The notes: generated from the letters alone by a model not told the origin. A DNA stretch of 64,000 nucleotides from Lichtheimia corymbifera B2541 (GCA_000697475.1 JNEU01000919.1:41758-105757), one strand, 5' to 3'; counted from the stretch's first letter, positions 31,232 to 43,536 are shown. Translations and numbers: made by a program.

Positions 31232-33109
31232 CATTTTCATACATAACATTCAAGGTTAGGGGAGAATGACGACGCTACAGTATAGCAGTAGAGCACTCTG
31301 AAACGATGTCACCACTTACTCTCATGCTGATTTTGAATGGTGCGCCGAAACTTTAAAATGCAGGTTGAATATAAGATATACATCTTCTTCATATGCTGCG
31401 TCCAAACATAGAATAATGGGTGTATCAAGAATCAACTTCCGCCTTTGCATGTATGTGGCACCAACTTGGAAAGCCATGGATATGGTTGGGCAGTGTCCAT
31501 CTTGTCCATTCAGAAACTCGATTACATTAAAACATTCGTTCCTGCTATAGCATTCAAATGGTGCAAAGTATATCATGGATACATGAACGATGATACATAC
31601 ATCGGCTCATTCCCAAGAAGCAATGAGTACCATAGCCATCTTTCCTTCATCAGTATTTGGAAATCGAAAACGCCAAGCACATGCTTTAACGTTCGTCATG
31701 CTGTGTAGCCATGGAAATGGTTTTCTCTATAAGGTATATACCCATGGCAATGGCGTTGATATGTCAAAACAGTAAGGATACAATATTCTTTTCTCGGTAA
31801 CGTTAATTCGGAAAATAGTGATCATGGTTAAATGTTTATCTCGATAAGGCGTAAGTAGAAGGATCCATGTGACAAGAATTTGATGGCAGATACTATTCTG
31901 CTTTATTTTGCATGAGCACCACAACAGTGGACTTCTCAGACATCCACATTATTTAATTGAGATTATCCGACTAGAATACCCAAGCAAATAAAGAATGATC
32001 AAGATCCATATCAACTGGATGTCGAATGGTTGTTTCTTCCCAAAAGGGATGATGTATCGTGCATACATACACAGCTTTGATGGCATTTACCTCTGCCCTT
32101 GTCTTTCGGTGAGCTGATTAGATTGTTGATGCATGTACATAATCCGATATGAATCTATGAAAAAGTAGAATTCTTGGGACGAGCGTCTGATTTGGTGGTC
32201 ATATTATTGAGGAGGTGTAACATGTATCATTCAGGAAATGGGAATGTAGCTCATCCAAAATTATGGTGTGGATGAATATACATGATGATTTATTATAGAC
32301 AGCGTACATCAATGATGTTTTTATAGGGGAAATCGTGTTGTGAACACCTAAGAGTAGAAGCGAAAGCAATATTGAATGTGGATGAGAGATGCAGTGTGCA
32401 CGTGATTGGGTTTAATTTTAGGATTCATTCATTCATCCATGCTGGGGCCGCTGGATGCCTTGGTCACCAACACAACACACGCACCCCACGTCCTCTTCCA
32501 AAGAATGGCAGACAGCACCACAGCATTGAGTCTCCCATTGTCACCGTTACTCGATCGGCTGTAGCAGAATCTATTGTGTCTTGGATTGCGATTGCTGGCA
32601 CGACTATTGGCTTTATGAAAACAACTCAGGTTGCACTTTGAGGCGTCAAGCGTGATACTCTTTTCGTTCCCACTGACAACGTGTTATGGAGGTTGCTTGA
32701 TCATAGCGGCACAATTGGATCTCAAGGTGAATTAGTGGCGCGTCATCATGTAAAAAAAGATTCTTATCATCACTGAGCAGGAATATGCAGTGCGCTAGCG
32801 TATGCATTGGACATCCTGAGAACCGTCCTTGGATATCAATCACTTTTTATTCGTACGCGACAGCTGGATAATGTGGATGAGGGATACGGCATATGGATGA
32901 GCAGTTGGGATTACGTACTTGGAGGATACATGGAGCCTTTACCACACCCAAAAGAGACCACAGAGAGATGATGCTTGGATACCCCTACAACTTTAACAGT
33001 TCATCATTCTCATCAATCAACCTATTTGATCCGAGAGGACTTGACTGAGCTACGGACAAACGAACAAGTATCACCGATCATCAGAAAATCAGCGTATGTC
33101 CTTTGCATG
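31232..33109. other. No gene recognised
   Basis: About 1.9 kb with only short frames. The longest, 32372-32641, lacks any family feature beyond a hydrophobic end (SWIAIAGTTIGFM). No repeat shared with the rest of the window was noticed. Confidence 0.35.
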
Positions 33110-33211
33110 TGATCAATGCGTGGATATAAACCCCACTGACACTCCCTCTTGACTTGCCCTATTACTGCTTCACCTATTTTGCTTCACTCAGACGCTCTTA
33201 CACCACCACGA
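33110..33211 (+). promoter_or_regulatory. Type-A leader/promoter block
   Basis: 'GATCAATGCGTG' followed by 'CCACTGACA', a CT-rich run and 'CACCACGA' directly before the ATG. The same order is found before A7 (41222-41324) and A8 (51694-51794). CT-rich stretches before fungal start codons often mark transcription starts; here that is inference from conservation. Confidence 0.5.
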
Positions 33212-35263
33212 ATGACAGCCATCGAGAACATTAGCTGGCCCGAATTACTGAAGAACCCCATTGTCACAGCTCAATGTGGTAATGACGGCAACCGAATTGC
33301 CACGGCAACCGAGACTCTACGACAAACGACACAGCAATCCGCCCAGCTTCTCAATGAACATGCCCGACTTTTAGCCAACGGTGCTCAATTTGATAGAGCG
33401 TTACGTGATGCAGCAGCTATAAGAGGCCATATTACCAGGATCAGGGCTTGGATACTTGTGTACTGGAGACGTGTATTGTCAACAAGGCCATTATGCAGCA
33501 GCCATTTCCATATATGATCAAGGGCTTCAAGCAGTACTCAAATCAGACCCATATTATCAACAGCTTCAGCAACAACGCATCGCAGCAATAGCCAACAACA
33601 ACCAACGCGTGGATTTTATCATCCGGTTGCCATTGGATATTATCATCTCCCATATTTTACCCAAGGTGCAGAGCGAGCTCTATTGTGATATATCATCCGA
33701 ATACCTTTATGTATCACACGCGTGGCAGGAGCAATTCTTGCAGCAACCTGACGGCTTGTACTATGATCTCGGCTCAAAGAAGGGCCATCCGCAACTTGTT
33801 CGATTTGCTCCCTATATACAGAGCTTAAGGGTTTCGAGGAAGAAAGTCTTTTTGGATGATCTCTTTTCTCGGGCTCATTTTTCCAATCTAATGGTATTAG
33901 ACATCTTGGGTAAGTAAATATAAATAAGGATGATGGCGATCGATGTGAATGACCTTTTTTTACATTAGACCCTTATTCGACGCCTCATGGTCCCATAAAA
34001 AGTGGTCTGAAAATGGTTGCTGCTTCGCTGACGCACCTGTACATCAAGAACGGTTACATGTTTCAATTACGTGATATTTTGGAACCATGTCCCAATATTG
34101 TGTCTTTGACAACAGAAGAGGTGGAAATCGACATGCCTTTATCAACACGCTATCCCAAGATGAAGCATCTATCAATTCACACAACATCAAAGAGGCGGGG
34201 TTTTGACGAAGATACGGTTGTGGATCTCCTCAGTCGGTTTCCTTCTTTATTGTCATTTGCTATCACGCCAGTGCCTGATTCCAGCATCTTGACCATTCTA
34301 CACGAGCACTGTCCTTATCTACAGAGGCTTGATTTCGGCGGCAGACGTTTTCGCTCTACTACAGGCATCAGTGATGACCGTTCAAATCGTAAAGGAGGGA
34401 TCACGATGGCTCGTCTTAATGGCTTCATAATCTATTACCGGCAACATCATGTGATCCAGTTTTTGCTCGACAATCAAAGCTCATTGGAGACGTTTGAGTG
34501 CGATGGCAAGATCTACAAGCATAAAGACGCTTTCTTGGAATTATCAGAGGATGGACGACTTGGTGAACGAGGCCCAACTCAATCATTCACGCGATTGACC
34601 AACCTTTGTTTTGCTGGAGGATGTTCGTTGTCTTGGGGACCTTTTATTGCATGGATCGTGAAGAACGCACCCAATCTCAAGGCCATCCGTCTTACCGAAC
34701 GAGTGTTACAACCTGCTATTGCCGATGTGTTGATCAAGTCGAAGCATCTTTCAAGGATAGAAATCACTCGGCTGTGGGAAGATAGGAACATCTTTTCGGG
34801 CGACTTTGAAGGCATCTTTCGGTTCTTTCAGTATCATACTTCAATGGAAGCGCAATCAACACTGCAAGAGATCATCCTACATGCCGGTATGAGCTTGCCT
34901 TTTGAACTAGAGTGCATCCACCTTATACCCAAACTAAAGTGTCTCAAGAACCTGGAATTACTCGCTGATAACATTTCCGTGGATTGTATACCGTTATTGG
35001 AAGCGATAGGTGATGGCTGTACCGATCTTGAAAGGCTCACTCTCGGCAAAAAGGATGCAACGTTTGATGGTGGTCTCATGGAGCCTTTGAGTGATTTTCC
35101 AAATCTCAAATGTCTCAGAATTCGGGCAAGGTATTTATCTAACGACGACTTCGATGCTTTTACAACATTTCCTAGTTTAGAACTGCTTTATCTTCAATGT
35201 GATGTCCCTGATTTTATTATGGAGAGGTTGCTTAAACATATATCCAAAGTCATTATTGAATAA
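33212..35263 (+). pseudogene. A6: TPR-F-box-LRR gene with one frameshift in the TPR region
   Basis: Exon 1 33212-33909, phase-1 intron 33910-33968 (GTAAGT/CATTAG), exon 2 33969-35263. One extra G at about 33422-33426 (AAGAGGCC, AAGAGCC in paralogues) shifts the frame between the two TPR motifs. With it removed, exon 1 has the exact A-type length and phase. Both sides keep family features: ANGAQFDRALRDAAAI before; QQGHYAAAISIYDQGL, RVDFIIRLPLDIIISHILPK and YLYVSHAWQEQFLQQPDGL after. The LRR exon is open (DILEPCPNIVSL, FPSLLSFAITPVPDS) and ends VIIE; AATAAA (35259-35264) overlaps the stop. The lesion is a G-run of 2, not a long homopolymer, so a real mutation is plausible. B2 starts 93 nt after the stop. 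Confidence 0.8.
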
Positions 35264-35264
35264 A
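35259..35264 (+). terminator. AATAAA overlapping the A6 stop codon
   Basis: The last codons GAA-TAA plus the next A form AATAAA. The same overlap is seen in A7, the A relic, A8 and A10. It is a candidate polyadenylation signal, placed just before the B2 gene. Confidence 0.4.
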
Positions 35265-35355
35265 GATGGCCGTCCCTTTTCTGGAAAATAAAGTGTACTC
35301 GTTTCCATGACGATTTGCAAATGCCCGCTCAATCATTATGCACGCCCCTTTCTGG

Positions 35356-37491
35356 ATGATTCACTCTATTTGGAAAGATATCTGTCAACCACCCACATTT
35401 GCTGCCAATCGTCAACAATACGAAAAGCGTGTTTCAGATTCAACGACCCAGCTACAGCAATGCATTCAAAACGTCCTCAATGTGCTGAACGATCGCGCCA
35501 TTGGATTGACTCGTTGCGCCAACTTTGCTGCTGCTCTTCGCGATGCCACCGCCATGCAAGAAATCTCGCCATTGTCACCTCTTGGGTATTTACGTGCAGC
35601 CAGCATATACAGCGAGCAAGGCAAACAAGTGGCTGCTATCGAGTTTTGCAACGCGGGACTCAGTATTGTCAATGTCAATGATCCTGGATACAGCAAGCTT
35701 GAAGAGGCCAAAACGGTTGCTATGCAACGTGCCACGTATCGCATTGATTTTATCAGCCAACTTCCACTCGATATTGTGGTGTATGTGCTTTTCCCGATGC
35801 TTTTGGGCGATGATGGAACATTGGACGGCATGATGGGATGTCACTATTTGGATATATCAAAGACGTGGTTTGACCGTGCCATTCAGGCAGGTGGCGGTGG
35901 ATTGCATTTCAAGGTAGCCAGCCAGTTCTCCTACAATGAGGTCATTCGACTTGCACAGCATACAAAGTCAATACGTATTGAATCCTACCAAGAGGGAAAC
36001 TACCTATCTGATTTATTTCATCGTGCAAACCTGTGTTCTTTGCAGGAGTTAGAGATTAGAGGTATGTATTTGAAAGGATGATGATGTATTGGATGGCCTA
36101 CATATTGACTTGATCATTTATTAGGCCTCCATGAGTATACTACCGATGTGGATCACCTTGTTTCATCCTTGAAGCCGGTCAGCAATACTTTAATTCATTT
36201 GGCATTTACAACATCAACCAGCGTTACGTTCACGCCACAAAAGACACCACATTTTGTTAGGCCGAGATTACCTATACCGCGTCTACGTGTAGCAGACATT
36301 TTGACCAGTTGTCCCCGTTTGGTGATGTTGGATATTACTTTTCAATTCGATATCGATTTCAGTGCTGTCCCTTTGACAAAGACCTGGCCACAGTTTACGG
36401 CTTTATCTCTGCATCATCGCAGCAGCGTCATTTCCAATGGCGAATTTCTAGCCATGTTGAAGCGATTTCCTTCACTCGAGAAGCTCGTGCTTAATGCATG
36501 CATTGAAACACAGCCCATGACAATGATCCAACACTATTGCCCTTCCATGAAAGAACTTCAACTCACAACAAAACGCATACAATCATCACGAGATCAAAAT
36601 GAACAACAACGCGAGGATCAATGGATGAGAGAAGGACGTGATGGATTGGAGAAAATATCGGTTTCAGAAGACTCTCGAAGCGGTGACACTTGGATGGATA
36701 TGTGCCAGATGCTAAGACAACATCACAATACGCTTGTGCACCTCGACTTGTCTTTGGATTATGGAGGCAACAATGACGATGACCTTTTCAACCTGGAATT
36801 TCCTTGTCTTAAAACACTCACTCTTCGGCGTTTTGATTCGAAAAACGCTTGCTTTGGATGGTGGATTATGGGGAAGGCACCGTTTCTTGAGGAATTGAGC
36901 ATTACTTCATGGGCCATTGCATCGCATCCAACCATTCTCGATACCATACCACCACCTACGTTACGAAAACTGGTGCTGAATTTACGTATGAAAGACACGC
37001 GTAATCGCACAACAGTGATCGAGAGATACCTCAACAAGTTTGCGCTAGAAAAGGAATGGCCTTCGCTAAAGGAGCTCAACATACACTATGATCGCAATGG
37101 GGATATTCCTGAGACTCTTATTGCTGCTTGCTGCAGTTTGAAAAGTGTTCAGCACATGTCAATATCTGTTTCCCCACTACGGCCCCAATTGTTAATGGAT
37201 CACTTTATAAAGATGCTTGTGGAAGGGTGCCCGCTCTTGATATCTCTCGAATTGAATGACCACGTGCGTCCGACTTACCATATAATCGAGTTCCTGAAAG
37301 GACTTTTACATCTGCGGTACCTCGCTTTTTATATGGATAGCGCTGATGAATATGGCGATTTTTGGGAGGCTTTTCGAGTGTTTCCGCAACTAAAGTGTAT
37401 CCGGCTCCTTTCGATGCGTGATAGGGTGAATCACATGTTCATTAGATACCTCAAACTTAATAGACCTGATATAAAAGTCGTCACCCCCTGA
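35356..37491 (+). CDS. B2: type-B TPR-F-box-LRR protein, intact, two exons
   Basis: Predicted SCF receptor of subfamily B. Exons 35356-36061 and 36125-37491 (63-nt phase-1 intron, GTATGT...ATTAG) give 690 residues. The TPR pair is at about 43-105 (CANFAAALRDATAMQEI; SEQGKQVAAIEFCNAGL), the F-box at about 129-178 (RIDFISQLPLDIVVYVLFPM; LDISKTWFDRAIQAGGGGL), LRRs from about 236. B-type signatures are NNDDDLFNLEFPCLKTL and ACFGWWIMGKAPFLEEL. The start at 35356 (MIHSIWKD) fits the B alignment; an in-frame ATG 18 nt upstream is not conserved. It follows A6 with a 93-nt gap, which must hold the A6 3' end and the B2 promoter. AATAAA at 37543. Confidence 0.85.
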
Positions 37492-38019
37492 TTTTCTTCA
37501 TGTTATTTGTAAAAGATCCATAATCTTTTCTTCATGCAACTGAATAAATCACCATCCTCTGTATCGATCATCCTATGTACTCTACGTTTGTTATAATATG
37601 TGTACAAAGTACAATAAATATAGGCATCATGCATTATTCATTACAACCAACATGGTTAACTGAGAATACAATGCACGCTGTGGCAATCTATCTTCAGGTT
37701 GTCTGAGCTTATCACGTAACGTGTCACAGCATAGGTACCATAAAAATGACATCTTTCAACTTCCTATGTGATACAGATTGCATATTCTTTATCATCCACC
37801 AACCAAGTATGTCATGATATTTATTGCTAGATGTGCATGCGTATAGCTATTGCAAGTTCCCCACCTATTTATCCATTTCCATTTGGCTTGATAATCGGCC
37901 TCAGGGCACACATGAGCTCTTTAGTGTTATAGACCATCCTCATCCCACAAATATGCTCATTGACTCTGAAAGATTCCATATCCCCTTCATCTCCACCAGT
38001 TGAACTTGTGTATAGATAA
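37492..38019. repeat. Type-B downstream spacer, copy 2
   Basis: No gene. Collinear with 23.1-23.6 kb ('GTATGTCATGATATTTATTG', 'CTAGATGTGCATGCG') and more weakly with 48.3-48.9 kb. Confidence 0.6.
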
Positions 38020-39355
38020 TATCAAGACGACTTATCCATTTGAACTTCCTTATGCATTGGTAAAATTGTGATGCTACTCCATTCCCAAGCGATGGGTTGC
38101 AAAAGGTGATCTGATATAAGGTCGATGGAGCACCTCCATAGTAAGACCGACACCATAGCGTACTCGTTGTGGCAGGATATATCTTGTATCGTGCAGGACC
38201 ATTTGCCTTGGCAACTCGTTCTCATCTTCACCATCCAATCCACCATTCCTATCCTTGTCTAGTTGACATGGTCCAATCGCCATAGAGTGAAGTTGCTTCC
38301 ATATCCAAGGAAACGTCTAGCTTCTTCGATAGCGCCATTCTCTGGAATCCATCCGATGCTTCTTCATCCTCATGTTGAGTGGCAGGTCACGTGAAGGCAT
38401 ATATAAGTGAATGAAGTCGATGTTGGTCATCCATAGTTGTCCTTGTTGAACGTGGTGTTTGGTTAAGTCGATGGTCCGTAGGGTGACGCCGATAAAAGTA
38501 AAGGGGAAAAGAACCGTTGTGTTGTCAATAATATCGGATAGTGCTCCTCTGAACCAGCACGCCAAATCATTCATTCCATCATCCTCAGCATAATCCACGT
38601 GTATGGGTTCCCAGTTCCTTGTTGATAATCGCTTCAAAGATACAGCCGTTTCCAAAGCACAACCGAAAGTTGAAATTCATCGCTGCTCTGGAATCCAACC
38701 ATGCCCGTTCATTCTCATGTACGTTGATATCATCTTGCCGAAGGTGATTGCTGCTGCTCCAAATCTCCTTATCATCATATCCCGTAGCTTGTGGTGAATA
38801 TCAACTTGATCTGCTGTTTATGATGAATATGCCGGTGCCAGTTGCCAAATAAAGGATGATAACCATCCATAATATCCCCTGTGCCAAAATAAAAGCGTGT
38901 TAGACATGATCTTTCTACCAACATGCCAAATCTATTTCATATTCACCTTGTGACATGGATGCATTCGAATAGAGCATTTGCAATAGTTGCTATGCCAGTA
39001 ATCAGATGGCTATATTCAAGCTCTTTCATGTGACGCTCAGGACATGATGGATCCACTGTTGAATATGCTTGGTGCCGCTCTCGATAACATGGCGCACAAG
39101 AAAAAGGTTACTTTATATAGTGAGAGATGACCTTGCCACCAGTAAGGTGACCAAAGGTCGTAATGTGGAAGACGGCGATGTCGTGTTTGTTGGGCAATTC
39201 TGACCGAGGTTAACCAGAGGGTGGAATGTGCTGTGATGTTTGCTGACGAGAGGTGGCCGATTCTGTCGAAAAAGTCGTTGTTGTAAGGGTCATTGAATGC
39301 GAGTCAAAAAAGTGAGACGAAGTTGGTGTTGGAAAGAAGGATGAAAAACTTACCC
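38020..39355 (-). pseudogene. Z5: degenerate minus-strand Z segment downstream of B2
   Basis: The largest remaining frame (38655-38317) reads SLKRLSTRNWEPIHVDYAED, then DGMNDLACWF, SDIIDNTTVLFPFTFIGVTL and PLNMRMKKHRMDSRE. Other pieces are DMMIRRFGAAAITFGKMIS and MNGHGWIPEQR upstream and DLISDHLLQPI at the 3' side. It aligns over its length with Z3. Product unknown; convergent with B2. Confidence 0.45.
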
Positions 39356-39359
39356 CTCC

Positions 39360-40436
39360 CATGCTACGACGTCGGCCGTTTATCTTCTATCAAATAGGAC
39401 CCTCAGGTTACACAGATCCATTCCACTATTCATCACCCCATAGCATACATATGGAAAAAGATGTTTCTATGCTAAATGACAGGAGCTCATCGTATACATT
39501 GGAGATGAAAAACCCGAATCTCATATTGTGGTGGGCCTTCCTCGAGTGTTTCTTGGTTTCATATGCGCGCTCTACTACTCTGGAGATCACGGGTGAGCTG
39601 ATAATTCTTGTAGGGATGTCCGACCCCACCCCTTATTAGATGCTCATGCAAAATATAGCAGCAGAATATAAACGATCATTTTCTTACAGCATGCACACTT
39701 TCATCTATGACTTACATTATGATAAGACTTGAGCATGGTTGTGGCTTCTTCAACATAGACGTCAATAGTAGATGTCGTGTTTTGTTGGCATCATCGATTG
39801 TCTGTCGTGGGCATCACTAATTCAGTGTATGGTCCCTTTGATACCTCCGTGGTACCGCCACATACATGCATTGAGCCCATAGTACATGCATTTAGCTTCA
39901 TGATGGCTCTCAAATGCTTAAAACAGAACCAAATTCTCTGCATATCAAGGAGTGCAGCTTGCATACCAGGCGATGTAAGACTCGTTCGCCCTTTTACCCA
40001 CCTCAATGACAATATTAGCAAAATCTTTTCATTTAATATATAATATATCATCGATAAAGACCTCTGGAGATCCGAGAGGACCATGAACTACATATATGGG
40101 CCACCTCGCTCTTTCGATACATGGCGTCATTGCGCCACATGCATAGTTGCAAGTCGATGATTGTTAATACCGTTCTTTAAGTGATGGTGGAAACAACAAC
40201 TACTATGCCTTATCCTTGTTGTATCTATACGTGCAGTTGATAAATTCTATCGCTCTCCAAGGTGGAGTCGTCGAGTATCATAACATCCTGGTGTAGCCTA
40301 CACTGCACGCTTTCGGTTCATTCGGTAAGGGTATAAGCCATACGCAAAGTGAATTTGCATCATTGCTTACTCTACATACGTATCATCTGAGACTGTTGTT
40401 TCTCAATCCCTTTCGTAAACTTTGAAATTTCGCGAT
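39360..40436. repeat. Spacer between Z5 and S2, duplicated at 49.99-50.89 kb
   Basis: No gene. Shared landmarks with the 50-kb copy: 'GCTCATGCA.AATA.AGCAGCA', 'ACGATCATTTTCTTA.A.CATG', 'CATATCAAGGAGTGCAGCTTGCAT' in part. The duplication runs through the promoter and coding region of S2/S3. Confidence 0.55.
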
Positions 40437-40445
40437 TATATAAAT
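40437..40445 (+). promoter_or_regulatory. TATA box of S2
   Basis: TATATAAAT, 44-52 nt before the S2 start codon. The flanking TTGAAAT.. and CATACATCACT are also found before S3. Confidence 0.6.
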
Positions 40446-40488
40446 GGTAGTGTTCAGATGCATACATCACTGGCATCACTCGCCTATC

Positions 40489-40665
40489 ATGAACTTCAAG
40501 CTTTCTGCTCTTCTTATCTTTGCCCTATTTGCGCTTACGGTGTTGTCTCAACAAGACCCCAAGGGAACCCAAACCAAATCTAAGGCTCGAGCAAGCATGG
40601 ACCGTTGCAAAGGAAACTCTAGATTTTTCAAATGTGTAGATGATTGCATGATGGATAGACAATGA
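40489..40665 (+). CDS. S2: small secreted cysteine-rich peptide
   Basis: 58 residues: signal peptide MNFKLSALLIFALFALTVLS, then QQDP and a short basic mature part with three Cys (C-X8-C-X3-C). Compared with S3 the first Cys of the CX3C...CX3C frame is missing (a Ser/Ala-rich RASMDRC stretch stands there), leaving an odd Cys number, so this copy may form dimers or be losing its fold. The start at 40489 is preferred to the upstream in-frame ATG at 40444 because it aligns with S1/S3 and lies downstream of the TATA box; the longer form would begin inside it. Secreted; function unknown. Confidence 0.65.
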   Translation: MNFKLSALLIFALFALTVLSQQDPKGTQTKSKARASMDRCKGNSRFFKCVDDCMMDRQ

Positions 40666-41324
40666 TCAGCGCATCGATGTATCCCTAGTGAGGAAAAATT
40701 ACACCTTAAAGGTCGTTTGCCATGTATATGGATCCTATGTAATTGATCTTGTCATTAAACCGCTTTGGCGTTCACCTCATATACTATGTGCCATGTGGGT
40801 GGAGATCACCATTTTGCTCTTTGCAAACAAAAAAGTGGATATATCATTCAGGAGGCAACGTAATGTGTGATTGTCAACGCTGGTATCCAATCCACTTTGA
40901 TTTACGCCAGACTGGTTCCCACTGCCATTGATGCTAATTAAATCATGATGGATGCTACACACTATCATGGGAGAACAAAGTGCCTTGGCGTGATGCCATT
41001 TATTTAGTCAATGCGATAACTCTTTTGCGTCTAGGGAGCCTAGAGACATCTGGGAGCATCACATGCAATGTAATATTCTCAACTTTCTCAAGATGATGTT
41101 GAATAAATACGTGATTTATTGTAATAATATTGCTGCTAGAGAAAAGACTAATAGTAATGTTGTTGCTTGTTGATGTTCCCTCAAGAACTGAAGGCGTTGC
41201 ATTAATTTGTCCGTGTGTGTGCGATCAATGGGTGAACACAGATTCCACTGACAGTTCCTCTTGGCTTGTCCTGCTCTGCTTTTCCTACTTTGTTGCTCTC
41301 AGTCGCACTCGCATACTACAACAA
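40666..41324. repeat. S2 downstream and A7 leader region
   Basis: No gene. The S2 3' side ('AATTGATCTT.TCATTAAA', 'GATGCTAATTA.AT') is shared with the S3 3' side at 51.24-51.30 kb. The A-type leader block ('GATCAATGGGTG', CT-rich run, 'CTACAACAA') occupies 41222-41324. Confidence 0.5.
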
Positions 41325-43397
41325 ATGACCATCATCAAGAGCATTAGTTGGTCTGAATTACTGAACAACAGCATTGTCACAGATCAACATGCTAATGACG
41401 GCAACCAAATCGCGGCAACAACTGACATTCTACAGCAAACAGCACAGCAATTCGTCTAACTTCTTAATGACCGTGCCCAGTTGTTAGCCAACAGTTCTCA
41501 GTTTGATAGAGCGTTACGTGGTGCAGCAGCGATAATAGACATATTACCAGGATCAGGCTTTGGATACTTGTGTATGGGAGACGTGTACTGTCAACAAGGC
41601 CATCATGCAGCAGCCATTTCCATATATGATCAAGGCCTTGGCAGTAGTACCAGAACTGAATCAATATTATAAACAGCTTCAGCACCATCGAATGACAGCA
41701 GTAACTAACAACGACAAACGCGTGGATTTCATCAGCCAGCTTCCATTGGATATTGTTATCACCAATATTGTACCGAGGATGCAGCCGAAGTTCTATACTG
41801 AATCATCTTGCGAGTACCTCTATGTGTCACGTGCGTGGCAGCAACGTATCTTGCAGCAACCTAACGGCTTGGAGTTTGATTTCGGCCAAGAGGCGGAAAC
41901 TTTCAGGACTGGCCATGATCAACTTCTCCGATTCGCACCTTATGTTCAAAAGCTAAAAGGCTATGTCTTTGATGATGCACAATTGGAGGATCTCTTTTAT
42001 CGGGCACACTTTTCCAATCTGAAGGAAATGGATATAATATGTAAGTGTAAATGGTGGTTTATTTACCATGATGATCGATAAAAATGACCCTTTTTTATTA
42101 GGTAATCGTTCAACCCCACTTGAGCCATTAATAAACGGTCTGGAAATGATTGCTGCTTCGCTTACGCACATCATGGATGGTCATTCTCTTCGGTTATGTG
42201 ATATTTTGGAATCATGTCCCAATCTTGTGTCGTTGTCAGCAGGTGCGGTGGATGCTGGTATACCTTTATCAACATGTTATCCCAAGATGACGCACCTTGC
42301 AATTTACAACGTATCAGACACCACCCTCGACTACGATACGACTGTGGATGTTGTCAGCCTGTTTCCTTCTTTATTATCATTCGAGATCATGCCGATGCCC
42401 GAATCCAGCATCTTGACTATTCTTCATAAGCCTTGTCCTTATCTACAGAGACTTTATTTCGGCGAGAGTGGTTACCCATCCGACAGAATTGATACTCCTC
42501 ATCCAGATCGAAAGGGGATTATACGGGCTCGTCTTTATGGCTTCCATGACATTTATATACAAGATCTTCTGATTCAGTTCCTGCACATACATCGGCATTC
42601 ATTGGAAACGTTTGAGTGCGATGGCGATATCTTACAGGATTACAATGCTCGTTGGGAAATATCGAATGGACGGCTTTTACAACAGAATGGTGACCCAACT
42701 CAATCAGACACTTTATTGATACGCCTGAACAGCATTCGTTTTTCGAATCTTTGCTCGTCTCACTGTGGGCCTTTTATGGAATGGATTATATCAAGCGCGC
42801 CCAATCTCAAAGCCATCCGTCTCACAGAACCACGTTTGCAACCTGCAATCACCAACGCCATGACCACCAAATCGAGCCATCTTTCAAAGTTAGAAATAGA
42901 TCAGCCGTGGGGTCGTGATTATGGTGTTTTGGAATACCAATGCAAAGGCATCGTAGCGTTCTTGGATTATCATATTGCAATGAGGGATCAGTCAACGCTC
43001 AAAGAGATCACTATACGCGCTGGTATGACATTGTCTACTGAACTAAGGTGGCTACGTCTTATACCCAAATTAAAGGGTCTCAAGAAGCTGGAAATACTCT
43101 CGCCTCACATTCTCAAAGATTGCGTACCCTTAATGGAGGCGATTGGTCAAGGATGCCCTGTTCTTGAAAGTAACTATTGGTGGTTACTATTCCAAGATTG
43201 ATGAGGGTCTCGTGAAGCCTTTGCGTCAATATCCAAATCTCAAGTGTCTCCGAATTCGGGCAAAATCTTTATCTGACAACGACCTTGTCGCCCTGACAAC
43301 ATTTCCCAGTTTAGAAGTCCTTTATCTTCCATGTGGTGTCCCTGATTTTATGATGGAGAAGTTGCGTAGTCATATACCAAAAATCATCATTGAATAA
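41325..43397 (+). pseudogene. A7: TPR-F-box-LRR gene with one stop and two frameshifts
   Basis: Exon 1 41325-42040, phase-1 intron 42041-42101 (GTAAGT/TTATTAG), exon 2 42102-43397. Lesions compared with paralogues: (1) CAA to TAA at 41457-41459 before the TPRs; (2) a net 1-nt gain at about 41634-41650 after YDQGL; (3) a 2-nt loss at about 43168-43172 in the LEsLTLG repeat. Between them the family features are clear: NSSQFDRALRGAAAI, RVDFISQLPLDIVITNIVPR, YLYVSRAWQQRILQQPNGL, FPSLLSFEIMPMPESS, and the end KIIIE with AATAAA overlapping the stop (43393-43398). With three independent lesions this is a true pseudogene. B3 starts 140 nt downstream. Confidence 0.85.
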
Positions 43398-43402
43398 AGA
43401 GA

Positions 43403-43536
43403 TCGTACAATGCTTTGGTTTTTATTGCATGGTTGCTATACACTTTCATAGGATACTGTAACACTTGTGCCCATCACGCGTCCGCTGAATATAAATTATG
43501 CACGCCTGACACCCGCTGCCACTGACGACTCTTTCG
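43403..43536 (+). promoter_or_regulatory. Type-B upstream block
   Basis: 'TTTTTATTGCATGGTTGCTA', 'TACACTTTC' and 'GGATACTG.AAC' precede B3. The same order precedes B4 (45881-45955) and B5 (59415-59490). It lies between the A stop codon and the B start, so it must combine A 3'-end and B promoter functions. Confidence 0.45.

Noticed and set aside
32372..32641. 89-codon ORF as a small membrane protein
   Set aside because: Only a weak hydrophobic end, no signal peptide at the start, no paralogue and no promoter-like context.
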